A DNA stretch of 64,000 bases from Bryobacteraceae bacterium. GTDB lineage: Bacteria > Acidobacteriota > Terriglobia > Bryobacterales > Bryobacteraceae. Under the pieces are notes generated by a model. It ran no database searches. It worked only from the letters and a program-made list of their open reading frames with translations, and had not been told where the DNA came from. The stretch spans positions 1-64,000 of the forward strand of contig JABAQT010000039.1 in NCBI GenBank assembly GCA_019187195.1, read 5' to 3'. How positions within the stretch are numbered: position 1 is the first letter of the stretch; every line of letters starts with the position of its first letter. The position numbers were made by a program, and so were the translations under genes. Positions 53,079 to 62,044 of this stretch are shown in pieces.

Positions 53079-53990
53079 TTATGCTTTCATCAGGTTCCGC
53101 ACCAGGAACCACACATTCGCCGGCTTCTCCGCCAGCCGTCTCATAAAGTACGGATACCAGGCGTCACCATACGGAACATACAATCTGAGACGGTAGCCGT
53201 CCATGACAAGTTCCTTCTGAAGATCCCGCCGGATGCCGTACAGCATCTGTATCTCAAAGTCTTTTGCCTTCAGCCCACGCTCCCTTGCCTCTCGAATCGC
53301 CTCCCGGACCATTCTTTCGTCATGGCTTGCTATTGCCGGATACACTCCATCCGTCATCAACTTCCGCATCAGACGCAGGTAGTTGGCGTCTACTTCGTCT
53401 TTGTTTTGAAACGCCACCGCGGCCGGCTCGCTGTAGGCGCCCTTGCATAGCCGCACCGGAATCCCATCCTTGCACAACTGCTCGATGTCGGCCTCGCTGC
53501 GGCGGAGGTATGCCTGAATCACCGCGCGCGCGTTCGCTGTCCCGGCGTGTACCATTCGCACGATGGCCAATGTCCGGTCCACGTACGCGCTCGACTCCAT
53601 ATCGATCTCGATCCGCGTCCCTAATTCCCTGGCGCGCGCGGCCAGTTGTCTCACGTTCTCCCGCGCGTGATGTTCGGAGATGTCCAAACCCATCTGCGTC
53701 AGTTTCACCGAAACCGTACTCCCTATCTCGTTATCGGCAATTCCGTCCAACGCCTTCAGATATGCGTCGCGGCTTGTTCCGGCTTCCTCGATTGACGTGA
53801 CATTCTCGCCCAGGTGATCAAGAGTCGCCAGTATCCCTTCCTTCCGCAGCTTCTGGCATACGGCCAGGGCTTGCCCCAACGTACGGCCGGCGACAAATCG
53901 TGACGTGAACCTCGCCGCCGAGGGAGAATTTTGCATCCAATCCCTAAGCCAGTTCTGCCGGGACAATGTCAGGAGCATCGTTCGCAACAT
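53079..53990 (-). CDS. Proline dehydrogenase
   Basis: 303 aa from the ATG at 53990, with AGAGG upstream; a longer frame starts earlier but lacks support. It is the single-domain PRODH form (not PutA): the TIM-barrel FAD enzyme that oxidises proline to pyrroline-5-carboxylate. Recognisable blocks: VSVKLTQMGLD, IEIDMESSAYVDRTL, VRLCKGAY and the C-terminal YGDAWYPYFMRRLAEKPANV. The P5C dehydrogenase gene is not adjacent. Confidence 0.93.
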   Translation of the reverse strand: MLRTMLLTLSRQNWLRDWMQNSPSAARFTSRFVAGRTLGQALAVCQKLRKEGILATLDHLGENVTSIEEAGTSRDAYLKALDGIADNEIGSTVSVKLTQMGLDISEHHARENVRQLAARARELGTRIEIDMESSAYVDRTLAIVRMVHAGTANARAVIQAYLRRSEADIEQLCKDGIPVRLCKGAYSEPAAVAFQNKDEVDANYLRLMRKLMTDGVYPAIASHDERMVREAIREARERGLKAKDFEIQMLYGIRRDLQKELVMDGYRLRLYVPYGDAWYPYFMRRLAEKPANVWFLVRNLMKA

Positions 53991-54079
53991 AACCCAAGCC
54001 TCTGGTGCGAGCCCACTTTCATGGTAGGTCTGATTTTTTCCGGTGTCAGCAGGTATCCTGGGACGAAGGCGCCACACCC

Positions 54080-54796
54080 ATGAAACGATTCGCCGCTATC
54101 CCTCTCGTCCTTCTTGCCCTGCTTGCCGGCTCCCGTGCCGCGCCCGCCCCCCTCCCCGCGTTCCGCGATCTCTTCAACGGAAAGGACCTCAGCGGCTGGA
54201 TCAACGTCAATACCGGCCCCGGCACCTGGAAAGTGAAGGATGGCCTGCTCATCTGTTCCGGCCACCCCATCGGCGTCATGCGCAGCGAAAAACAGTATGA
54301 AAATTTCATCCTCCATATTGAATGGATGCACATCGAGCCCGGCGGGAACTCGGGAGTTTTCGTTTGGAGCGGCGCCCGCCCAAATCCGCAAAGCCGTCTC
54401 CCCGATGGCGTCGAGGTCCAAATGCTCGAACTCGAATGGCCCAGCCTCCATAAGAAGGACGGCGTCACCCCGCCCATCGCTTACGTTCACGGCGAACTGT
54501 TCGGCGTCGGCGGAGTCAAGACCATCCCCGACAACCCCCGCGGCGAGCGCAGCAAGTCCATCGAAAATCGCTGCAAAGGGCGCGGAGAATGGAATACTTA
54601 TGACGTCGTCGCCGTCGACGGAGTCATCAAACTTTCGGTAAACGGCAAGTTCGTCAACGGCATCAGCCGCTCGTCACGCAAGAAAGGCTACCTCTGCCTC
54701 GAATCCGAAGGCGCGGAGATTCATTTCCGCAACATCCGGATCATGGAACTGCCGCCCGGCATCACCTCCCCCGATCAGGCCGCGCCAGAGTTGTGA
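54080..54796 (+). CDS. DUF1080 protein, exported
   Basis: 238 aa from the ATG at 54080 with signal peptide ([19 protein letters not shown]). DUF1080 landmarks: [35 protein letters not shown] and [12 protein letters not shown] putative glycan-binding or keto-sugar hydrolysing protein. The methyltransferase gene overlaps its stop (GTGA). Confidence 0.9.
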   Translation: MKRFAAIPLVLLALLAGSRAAPAPLPAFRDLFNGKDLSGWINVNTGPGTWKVKDGLLICSGHPIGVMRSEKQYENFILHIEWMHIEPGGNSGVFVWSGARPNPQSRLPDGVEVQMLELEWPSLHKKDGVTPPIAYVHGELFGVGGVKTIPDNPRGERSKSIENRCKGRGEWNTYDVVAVDGVIKLSVNGKFVNGISRSSRKKGYLCLESEGAEIHFRNIRIMELPPGITSPDQAAPEL

Positions 54797-55527
54797 ATCG
54801 CCGCCTCACGCGCAACCGCATGGGTTGGGCCTCCGGACAACTCAGCCCGTTGAACCAGTTGTTTATCGGGTACGCCGCCCGGTTCTGCCGTGATGCCTCC
54901 TCTCCGGCTCTCGACCTCGGAACTGCCTATGGCGCGGTTGCGCTTTCCGCTCTCGAAGCCGGTTGTCATGTCATAGCCAACGACCTCGACGACGCCCACC
55001 TCGCCGTTCTGTTGAGCCAACTGGACGATGCCTCCCGCCCGCGGCTCTCCATCCGCCCCGGCAGGTTCCCGCGTGAGATTGCCTTCCCCTGGGCCAGCCT
55101 CGGAGCGGTTCACGCCTCCAATGTCTTTCACTTCCTCACGGGCAACCAGCTCGACTTCGGTTTTCGCGAACTGGCCCGCTGGCTCCGCCCCGGCGCGAAG
55201 CTCTTTGTTCAGGCCGCCACTCCCTTTCAGCAGCCCTTTGCCGCCTTTCTTCCCGAATACAGCCGCCGCCTGCGGGCAGGCGTGAAATGGCCGGGATGGA
55301 TCACAAAACTCAGCGCGTTCTCCTCCCACAGACAGTTGAGTCAGATGCCCCGGTCCATCCACCTCCTCGACGACGGCATATTATCCGCCGCCGCCCGCCG
55401 CGCCGGCTTCGAGGTCGAGCGCGCCTGGCTCTACCGCCGGCCCGGCCTGCCCGCCAGCCTTCATCTCGACGGCCGTGAATCCGCCGCTCTCATCGCGCGC
55501 CGCCCTTACACATTGAGCGACGCTTGA
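54793..55527 (+). CDS. Class I SAM-dependent methyltransferase
   Basis: 244 aa, GTG start coupled to the DUF1080 stop. Motif I is [11 protein letters not shown], followed by an acidic loop at [10 protein letters not shown] and the motif IV region [12 protein letters not shown]. The N-terminal 25 residues and the C-terminal extension show no known substrate domain. Substrate unknown. Confidence 0.82.
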   Translation: MNRRLTRNRMGWASGQLSPLNQLFIGYAARFCRDASSPALDLGTAYGAVALSALEAGCHVIANDLDDAHLAVLLSQLDDASRPRLSIRPGRFPREIAFPWASLGAVHASNVFHFLTGNQLDFGFRELARWLRPGAKLFVQAATPFQQPFAAFLPEYSRRLRAGVKWPGWITKLSAFSSHRQLSQMPRSIHLLDDGILSAAARRAGFEVERAWLYRRPGLPASLHLDGRESAALIARRPYTLSDA

Positions 55528-55640
55528 ACAGGCTCGGTAATGCGATCCGCGTGCCAGATGGAAGTGGTTCAAAACACGGCGCGCCCCATTCTCTAACGTC
55601 CTATTGTGGAACGCGCTCGTTCCGTCAACGAACGCGCCTT

Positions 55641-56339
55641 CTACAGCGTTGGGCCGTAGATCGGAATCGCCGCCCCCGTCACCTGCGACGCCTCCGCCGA
55701 AGCCAGATATGCGAGCAGGCTCGCCACCTGCGCCGGCTGGACCCACTTCGAGGGATCCGCCTCCGGCATCGCCGCACGGTTTCCAGGCGTATCCATCGTC
55801 CCCGGCAGCACAATATTCGCGGATATCCCCGTCCCCTTGTTCTCCTCCGCGATGGTTCGCACCAGGCTCACCAGCGCCGCTTTCGCGGCATTGTAGGCGC
55901 CGGCGTGTCTCACCGGTTCCACCGCCGCTCTCGACCCCACCGCCAGGATCCGGCCCCACCCCTCCCTGCGCATGCCCGGCAGCACCGCGCCGAACACATG
56001 CAGCGCCGACCGGAAATTCACGTCCAGCATCCTGTCAAATACCTCGTCCCCGGTCTCCTCCACCGGGCCGCCCATCACGAAGCCGCCCACCAGGTGGATC
56101 GCTATATCTACCCTTCCCTGCGTGCTCGCGATCCGCTCCACCACCGCCTTCGCCGCTCTCTGGTCTCCCACCTCGGCGGCGTACGCGGTGAAGTTCGGAT
56201 GATCGAAGTCCGCCTGCTTTATCGATCGCGAAACACCCGCCACCTTCGCTCCCGCTTCCAAAACAGCGCGCGTCACAAATGTTCCCAATCCTCCCTTGGC
56301 GCCGGTGATGAGCGCGATCCGTCCTTCCAGTGTCTTCAT
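55641..56339 (-). CDS. SDR-family oxidoreductase
   Basis: 232 aa from the ATG at 56339, preceded by GAGGAG. Cofactor motif TGAKGGLG, active site YNAAK with the upstream Ser in VGSRAA. Classical SDR length. The substrate cannot be told. It is convergent with the methyltransferase gene; the 110 bp between them hold a hairpin (GCGCTCGTT/AACGAACGC) without T run. Confidence 0.9.
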   Translation of the reverse strand: MKTLEGRIALITGAKGGLGTFVTRAVLEAGAKVAGVSRSIKQADFDHPNFTAYAAEVGDQRAAKAVVERIASTQGRVDIAIHLVGGFVMGGPVEETGDEVFDRMLDVNFRSALHVFGAVLPGMRREGWGRILAVGSRAAVEPVRHAGAYNAAKAALVSLVRTIAEENKGTGISANIVLPGTMDTPGNRAAMPEADPSKWVQPAQVASLLAYLASAEASQVTGAAIPIYGPTL

Positions 56340-56434
56340 ACTTGCTCCTCTGTGTCTCATCGTATTCCGTTCCGCCTCTCCGTCAAAACCGCCCTGCCAG
56401 CGGGAGGAACCTCATCTGTAGGAAGATGCTCCTT

Positions 56435-57487
56435 ATGCCCAATCCTCTCCAGATGGCTGTAATCGGCCAGGGACGCATCGGTGTCCTGCACTCGCTCCAT
56501 GTTCAGGAACTCGCCAACGAAACCGGAGCCTGCCGCCTCGCCGCCGTCGTCGATACACGCATGGACCGCGCCGAAGCCGCCGCTGCCCGCCTCTCCCAAT
56601 CGCAGGACTCCCCTGTCCGTCCCTTCCCCAGCATCGCCGCCATGCTCGAAGCAGGTGTTGCCGAAGCAAGCCTCGTCGCCACTCCCACCGCCTGCCACCG
56701 CTCGAACGCCGCCGAGCTCGTCGCCGCCGGACACCGCATTCTGCTCGAAAAGCCCCTCACCGGCTCGCTTGACGAGGACCGTGAATTCGCCCGCGAACTC
56801 GACGCGCGCCACCCCAACGCCATCATGCTCGCCTTCCAGCGCCGTTTCGACGCCCCTCTCCGCCACGCTCGCGAACTCATGGAGAGTGGAGCCATTGGCC
56901 GCGTCTTCAAAATCGTCTCCATTCTCGAGGACTCGAACCCGGCTCCCGATGGCTACGTGAGCGGCGGTATCCTCGCCGACATGTCCGTCCATAACGTGGA
57001 TGAAATCCTCTGGCTCCTCGGCCGGACTCCCACCGCCGCCGCCGCCATCGGAAACTGCCTCTACAGCCGAAAGCTCAGCACCGCCGTGGAAGACTACGAC
57101 GACGCCCTGCTCTACCTCTGGTTCCCCTCCGAACTCGCCGCCCAGATCTCGGTGACGCGTAATCACGTCTCCGGCTATCGCGTCGAAACCTGGATCTTCG
57201 GCGAAAAGGGCCAGATCCACGTCGGCCGCTTCGAACAGAAACCCCGCGACATCGTCGTCGAAGCCTATGGCCGCGCCGAAACCATCGCCCGCCAGACCTA
57301 CAAACAGCGCGACTACGGTGAACGGCTGCCCGAATTCGTGGACCGGTTTGGGGCCGCCTACAAAGCCGAGGCCGCCGAGTTTATCGAGCGCTGCAACTCA
57401 GGCGCGCCGTTCTCCGTCACCCACAACGACGGCCTCCGCGCCATGGAGGTGATCCACATGGCTTCGCGGCGCTTCGTCACGCCTTAG
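56435..57487 (+). CDS. Gfo/Idh/MocA-family oxidoreductase
   Basis: 350 aa from the ATG at 56435, with AGGAAG at a good 9-nt spacing; the ATG at 56426 is too close to that site. Rossmann motif AVIGQGRIG, the EKP motif in LLEKPLTG, and the C-terminal substrate domain with [20 protein letters not shown]. Typical of inositol/sugar dehydrogenases. The hydroxyproline-type epimerase gene starts 5 nt after it. Confidence 0.92.
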   Translation: MPNPLQMAVIGQGRIGVLHSLHVQELANETGACRLAAVVDTRMDRAEAAAARLSQSQDSPVRPFPSIAAMLEAGVAEASLVATPTACHRSNAAELVAAGHRILLEKPLTGSLDEDREFARELDARHPNAIMLAFQRRFDAPLRHARELMESGAIGRVFKIVSILEDSNPAPDGYVSGGILADMSVHNVDEILWLLGRTPTAAAAIGNCLYSRKLSTAVEDYDDALLYLWFPSELAAQISVTRNHVSGYRVETWIFGEKGQIHVGRFEQKPRDIVVEAYGRAETIARQTYKQRDYGERLPEFVDRFGAAYKAEAAEFIERCNSGAPFSVTHNDGLRAMEVIHMASRRFVTP

Positions 57488-57492
57488 CCGCC

Positions 57493-58434
57493 ATGCAACG
57501 CGTCTCTGTCGTCGATTCCCACACCGGCGGAGAGCCGACGCGCATCGTCATCGCCGGCGGACCCGATCTCGGCTCGGGATCCATGGCCGAGCGGCTCGAG
57601 CGATTTCGCGCCCATCACGACGGCTTCCGTTCCGCCGTCGTCAATGAACCCCGAGGCTGGAATGCCATCGTTGGAGCCATCCTCTGCGAACCCGCCGATC
57701 CGCGCAGCGCCGCCGGAGTCATCTTCTTCAACAACGCCGGCTATCTCGGCATGTGCGGCCACGGCGTTATCGGCCTCATCGTCACCCTTGCCCATCTCAA
57801 CCGCATCCGCCCCGGACGGCATATCATCGAAACCCCGGCCGGGGTTGTCCGCGCCGTCCTCCACGAGTCAGGCGAGGTCAGCGTCGCCAACGTCCCCAGC
57901 TATCGCAGCGCGGCGGACGTCCCGGTCGAGGTCGAAGACTACGGCCCCATCACCGGAGACATCGCCTGGGGCGGCAACTGGTTCTTTCTGGTCAACCATC
58001 ACCGGCAGCGGATCGCCCTCGACAACGTCGAGCGGCTCACGCACTGCGCCACCCGTATCCGCCAGGCCCTCGACCGCCATCACATCACCGGAGCCGGCGG
58101 CGGCGTCATCGACCACATCGAACTCTTCGGGCCCCCGCAACTGTCCACCGCGGATAGCAAGAACTTCGTGCTCTGCCCCGGCCTTGCTTATGACCGCTCC
58201 CCCTGCGGCACCGGAACCAGCGCTAAACTTGCCTGTCTCGCCGCCAGTGGCAAACTCGCCGAAGATCGAATCTGGCGCCAGGAAAGCATCTGCGGCAGCA
58301 TCTTTGAGGCCTCCTACCGCCGTGCCGCGGATGGGCGTGTGCTCCCCACGATCAAGGGATCGGCCTATGTGAACGCGGAGTCTACCCTTCTGCTGGATCC
58401 CCACGACCCGTTCTGCATGGGGATCCCCCGCTGA
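57493..58434 (+). CDS. Proline-racemase family enzyme (4-hydroxyproline epimerase-like)
   Basis: 313 aa. Both catalytic cysteines are present: C88 in GMCGHG and C238 in SPCGTGTS. Two cysteines fit racemases and epimerases rather than the dehydratase branch, which has Thr at the second site. The beginning [10 protein letters not shown] is diagnostic. It would interconvert hydroxyproline or proline isomers. Directly after its stop lies a degraded copy of its own 3' end. Confidence 0.92.
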   Translation: MQRVSVVDSHTGGEPTRIVIAGGPDLGSGSMAERLERFRAHHDGFRSAVVNEPRGWNAIVGAILCEPADPRSAAGVIFFNNAGYLGMCGHGVIGLIVTLAHLNRIRPGRHIIETPAGVVRAVLHESGEVSVANVPSYRSAADVPVEVEDYGPITGDIAWGGNWFFLVNHHRQRIALDNVERLTHCATRIRQALDRHHITGAGGGVIDHIELFGPPQLSTADSKNFVLCPGLAYDRSPCGTGTSAKLACLAASGKLAEDRIWRQESICGSIFEASYRRAADGRVLPTIKGSAYVNAESTLLLDPHDPFCMGIPR

Positions 58435-58450
58435 TCCGGCTGCAAGCAAA

Positions 58451-58600
58451 CTTGCTCATCACCGCTCTCCCAGCGGCGCCGGAACCAACGCCAAACCGAA
58501 GATCGAAGCGTGTGCTCCCCACGATCAAAGGTTCGGCCTATGTGAACGCGGAGTCTATCCTTCTGCTGGATCCCCGGCCCGTTCCGCACGGGGATCCGCC
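58451..58600 (+). pseudogene. Degraded tandem copy of the epimerase 3' end
   Basis: Aligned to the parent gene: CTTGCT...GGAACC repeats 58183-58230 at offset 268; GAAGATCGAA repeats 58261 at offset 237; GCGTGTGCTCC to GGATCCCC repeats 58335-58402 at offset 173. The copy has therefore lost about 31 and 64 bp and is frameshifted relative to the parent. It keeps the codons for [15 protein letters not shown] in its own frame. It overlaps the convergent glycosyltransferase end only after 58613. Confidence 0.85.
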
Positions 58601-58612
58601 GCCGATCCCGCT

Positions 58613-59626
58613 TCAGCGAAGTGCGTATGCGGCCGCCGGTTGCGCCGATGGCTCCGGCTGAAACCAACTGGCCAGGTACTCGTCGCTCACCCTTCTGCGC
58701 CGCATGATTTGGCGCCTCTTGTCGATCGCCTTGGGAACGCAGCGCGCCAAACGCCAGAATGCGGGCAACGATGACGGTTCGCTCAGCAGACATCCCCCCG
58801 CTATCAGAAGATCCCGCGATAGAATCGGCCACCAGTGCCGCTGCAGCAGGTCTCCCGTGAGGTTATTGATCCGCATGAGGAACCGGTTCTTCACCGAATG
58901 CATGTTGAGAACGGGCGGATTGGGCCGCCTGCTGCCCGGCACGATCCCGCGCACATGGTAGCCCACCGCCTCCGGCGTGTACAGGCACTGCCATCCCATC
59001 AGTTGCGCCCGCCAGGCGACATCGGCATCCTCGCGATAAGCAAAGAAGTCCGGATCGAAGAATGCTCCCGTGAGAGAAACGTCGCGGATCATCTCCCTGC
59101 GGTAGAGCGCCGCCGCCGCGCTCGCCCCGAACACCCACTCCGGACGCGAAAAACGTCCGTCATCCGGCTCGTTCCATCCGCGGTCGAAATGGCGCAGGTT
59201 CGGCACGAAATAGATCCCCGCCGAGTCGATGCGCCGCTCCGGCAACGGCTCGAAATCCTGCCCGATTCGCAACAGCTTGCCGCAGATTGTTCCCGTCTTC
59301 CGGTCCTGCTCGCCGGCGCTGACCAGTTTCTCGAGAAAGCGGGGCTTCAGCAGAGTGTCGGGGTTCAACGTCAGCACCCACTCACTCCGCGATGCGGTGA
59401 TCGCCTGGTTCTGCCCCGCCGCGAACCCCACGTTGCGCTCGTTTTGGATAAGCCTGATCTTGTCCCGGAACTCGCCAAGAATCAGCCGTGTACCGTCGAG
59501 AGAGGCGTTGTCCACCACCACCACGGCAGCCGGCCGGAGCGTCTGCTCGAACAGGGACTCCAGGCAGCGGCGAATGTAGCGCCGGCTGTTGAAGGTGACG
59601 ATCGAAACGGTGACGGATCCGGGCAT
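58613..59626 (-). CDS. Family 2 glycosyltransferase, rhamnosyltransferase-like
   Basis: 337 aa. GT-A fold: VSIVTFNSRRYIRRCL, VVVDNASLDGT, the LNPDTLLKP metal loop, and the FFAYREDADVAWRAQLMGW acceptor segment, typical of enzymes that build O-antigen or cell-wall rhamnan. Donor unconfirmed. rfbD elsewhere in the window makes dTDP-rhamnose, a possible donor. Divergent from the sigma factor across a large palindrome. Confidence 0.9.
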   Translation of the reverse strand: MPGSVTVSIVTFNSRRYIRRCLESLFEQTLRPAAVVVVDNASLDGTRLILGEFRDKIRLIQNERNVGFAAGQNQAITASRSEWVLTLNPDTLLKPRFLEKLVSAGEQDRKTGTICGKLLRIGQDFEPLPERRIDSAGIYFVPNLRHFDRGWNEPDDGRFSRPEWVFGASAAAALYRREMIRDVSLTGAFFDPDFFAYREDADVAWRAQLMGWQCLYTPEAVGYHVRGIVPGSRRPNPPVLNMHSVKNRFLMRINNLTGDLLQRHWWPILSRDLLIAGGCLLSEPSSLPAFWRLARCVPKAIDKRRQIMRRRRVSDEYLASWFQPEPSAQPAAAYALR

Positions 59627-59668
59627 GTTGTGTATTTTCAGATGCTAAGACCCATCCGGCGTGGTTTT

Positions 59669-59722
59669 CACTACACCACTCCGCGAAATTGCCCGCAAAA
59701 TATTTTTTTCGCGGGTGTAGTG
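59669..59722. promoter_or_regulatory. Large palindrome between glycosyltransferase and sigma factor genes
   Basis: CACTACAC (59669-59676) and CCGCGAAA (59681-59688) pair perfectly with TTTCGCGG (59707-59714) and GTGTAGTG (59715-59722): 16 pairs with one 4-nt bulge and an 18-nt AT-rich loop. It could be an operator, a structured leader or a small repeat element. Its T run is in the loop, not after the stem, so it is not a terminator. Confidence 0.7.
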
Positions 59723-59792
59723 CAAATTTCACCCCGGCGGTCTTTGTTGGTAGACACTAAAGTGAAAGTAGCTGGTTGCCGCCCCGGGAATT

Positions 59793-60344
59793 ATGCCATC
59801 CGACTCCTTTCGCCAGGAACTGGCAGGTCTGCTTCGTTCGGAGCGCGGAGGCGTGACTCTTCAGGAAGAGGTGGCGCGGCTCTTTGAAGAAACGCGTGAC
59901 GATGTGTACCGCTACCTGCTCACCCTGGGCCTTCATCCGCCTCAGGCGCAGGAGGCTACTCAGGAGGTATTCCTCCGGCTGTATGCCACATTGAAACGCA
60001 AGGAAGAGATTCGCAATCACCGGGCGTGGATCTTCCGGGTTGCCCATAACCTGGGGCTCAAGATTCGAGCCCGGCAGAGTTTGCAGCCCTTTGACCCCGG
60101 CCTCGAGTCGCGGTTACGTCATCCGGACCGGAATCCGGAGCAGAGTTTGCTCGATCGGGAGCGTGTAATGCAGGTTCATCAGGCCATGGCGGGACTTTCG
60201 GAGCAGCAGCGCCGCTGCCTCGATCTGCGCCTCCAGGGCCTCCGCTACCCCGAAATCGGCGAGGCGCTCGGCATCAGCCCCTCGGCCGTCGGCGAATTCC
60301 TGCGCCGGGCCATGAATCGCCTGCGGAGGTCTGGCCATGCCTGA
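59793..60344 (+). CDS. ECF-type RNA polymerase sigma factor
   Basis: 183 aa. Region 2 (about 25-90; RYLLTLGLHPPQAQEATQEV and the HRAWIFRVAHNL stretch) and region 4 (about 128-178; LSEQQRRCLDLRLQGLRYPE and SPSAVGEFLRRA) are both clear. No region 3, as in ECF factors. It overlaps the zinc-finger protein gene by 8 nt, the classic sigma/anti-sigma arrangement. Confidence 0.9.
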   Translation: MPSDSFRQELAGLLRSERGGVTLQEEVARLFEETRDDVYRYLLTLGLHPPQAQEATQEVFLRLYATLKRKEEIRNHRAWIFRVAHNLGLKIRARQSLQPFDPGLESRLRHPDRNPEQSLLDRERVMQVHQAMAGLSEQQRRCLDLRLQGLRYPEIGEALGISPSAVGEFLRRAMNRLRRSGHA

Positions 60345-62034
60345 CGGCGCCTCACGCCATCCCGGTGACGGCCGCTTGCTCCTCTTCGCCGATGGAGAGT
60401 TGAGCGCCTCCGAAATGAGCCGCGTGCGCGATCATCTTGCCGCCTGCTGGCAGTGCCGCACCGAACTCGGCCAGATCCAGGAAGTCATCTCTGATTGCGT
60501 TCGATACCACAAGACGACCGAAGACTATTTTCCTTCTCCACCCGCTCCCTGGTGCGACATCCGTCGAAAGTTCGCCGAGATGGATGCCGCACCAGGGAGC
60601 GTTTCTTTCCTCCATGTGGTGAGACAGGCAATCCGGTCGTTCGCCGCCACGCCGCGGCGATGGGTCCCCGTGACGGCGAGCCTGGTGATCGTTTCCCTGC
60701 TGTACCACGAGTTGCGCTACGCCCCCTCGGTTGAAGCCGCCGAACTCCTTCATAAGGCGGTCGCCGTTTCCGCGGCCGAGCCGGCCAAACCGCGGCGTAT
60801 CGAGATCCGCTCAGGCTCGAAACGCCTGACACGCACCGTCCACCTCGGCCTCGCCCGGGCGGGCGGCCCCGACCCCGTCTATGCCGTGATGGAAGCGCGC
60901 TTCCGCTCGGCCGGATATGATTGGGAGGATCCCCTCAGCGCGCGCGCCTTTTCTTCCTGGCGCGACAAACTGCCCGAAAAACGCGATCAGGTGACTCTTC
61001 TCCGCGACGCGCAAGCGCCCGCCCACGATTGCTATCAGATCCGGACCACAACCCCGGCCGGCGAGCTCGCCTCGGCTTCTCTCAAGCTCACCGTCGAAGA
61101 CCTCCGCCCCGTCGAAAGCACGCTTCAGTTCCGCGGCGCCGATCCGGTTGCAATCCGCGAACTGCCCCTCGAACCGCCATCTCCCGAGCCTCCGCTCGCC
61201 GGCCTGGCCCCGAAATCTCCTCTGACTGCTCCTTCTTCCCCGGCTCCGGAGCGCGTACTCCCGCGCGCTCCGGAGCCAGTCAGTGCGGCCGAAGAACTGA
61301 AAGTCTTCGCGGCGCTGCGCCGCCTCGATGCCGATCTTGGAGAGCCCATCGAAGTGAAATCCTCCGGCTCGCATATTCTTGTCAGCGGCGTGGGGATTCC
61401 CCCCGGCCGCCGCCGTCAGATCGCCGCCGGACTCACCTCGATCGAAGGCGTCGAAGTTCAGTTCTCCGAACCTTCCGCCGCGGTTCCAGCGGACATCGCC
61501 CCATCCTCGACAGTAGCCACCGTCAATCCGGAAGTGGCCCGGATTCAGTCCCGCCTCGAAGTGGAACTCGGCGGCCGCGCCTCCTTCGAGCATTTCGCCG
61601 ACCGGGTCCTCGACAGGAATGAGGCGCTGCTTTCCCGGGTACATGCCCTGCGCCGCCTCGCCGATCGTTTTCCTCCCCCCGTCGAGGCTCAACTCTCCGC
61701 CGCTGACCGCGCTGTTCTCGCCGGCATCCGCCTCGAACATGCCCAGGCGCTCCTCGAGAGATCCGTCGAGTTGGAGCAGAGCCTGTCCCCCGTCCTCACA
61801 GCCATCGGAGCAAAGCCCGGAGAACTCTCTACCACTCTCAACCCTGTCTGGCAGCAGGCCACCATCGAGTTGTTCCGGCAGGCCCGCGCCGGAGAGACCT
61901 TGCTCGCTGTTATTCTTGGAGGAGCGGCCGGCAATTCCGTCGCTCCCGATCTCCCCTCGCGGGCGCTCACCTGCCTGACTCTCCTGCGGGCCGAGGCCGA
62001 AGCGTATCGGGATTTGACAGCCGCCGCGCGATAA
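60337..62034 (+). CDS. Zinc-finger anti-sigma factor with large extracytoplasmic domain
   Basis: 565 aa. The N-terminus has the anti-sigma zinc motif H33-x3-C37-x2-C40 (HLAACWQC), then one membrane helix (about 110-124), then about 440 residues outside. That outer part has a Pro-rich linker (about 280-310) and a C-terminal helical portion. Most ECF anti-sigma proteins are half this size. It probably senses an envelope signal and releases the sigma factor encoded just upstream. Confidence 0.85.
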   Translation: MPDGASRHPGDGRLLLFADGELSASEMSRVRDHLAACWQCRTELGQIQEVISDCVRYHKTTEDYFPSPPAPWCDIRRKFAEMDAAPGSVSFLHVVRQAIRSFAATPRRWVPVTASLVIVSLLYHELRYAPSVEAAELLHKAVAVSAAEPAKPRRIEIRSGSKRLTRTVHLGLARAGGPDPVYAVMEARFRSAGYDWEDPLSARAFSSWRDKLPEKRDQVTLLRDAQAPAHDCYQIRTTTPAGELASASLKLTVEDLRPVESTLQFRGADPVAIRELPLEPPSPEPPLAGLAPKSPLTAPSSPAPERVLPRAPEPVSAAEELKVFAALRRLDADLGEPIEVKSSGSHILVSGVGIPPGRRRQIAAGLTSIEGVEVQFSEPSAAVPADIAPSSTVATVNPEVARIQSRLEVELGGRASFEHFADRVLDRNEALLSRVHALRRLADRFPPPVEAQLSAADRAVLAGIRLEHAQALLERSVELEQSLSPVLTAIGAKPGELSTTLNPVWQQATIELFRQARAGETLLAVILGGAAGNSVAPDLPSRALTCLTLLRAEAEAYRDLTAAAR

Positions 62035-62044
62035 GGGGGCGTCC

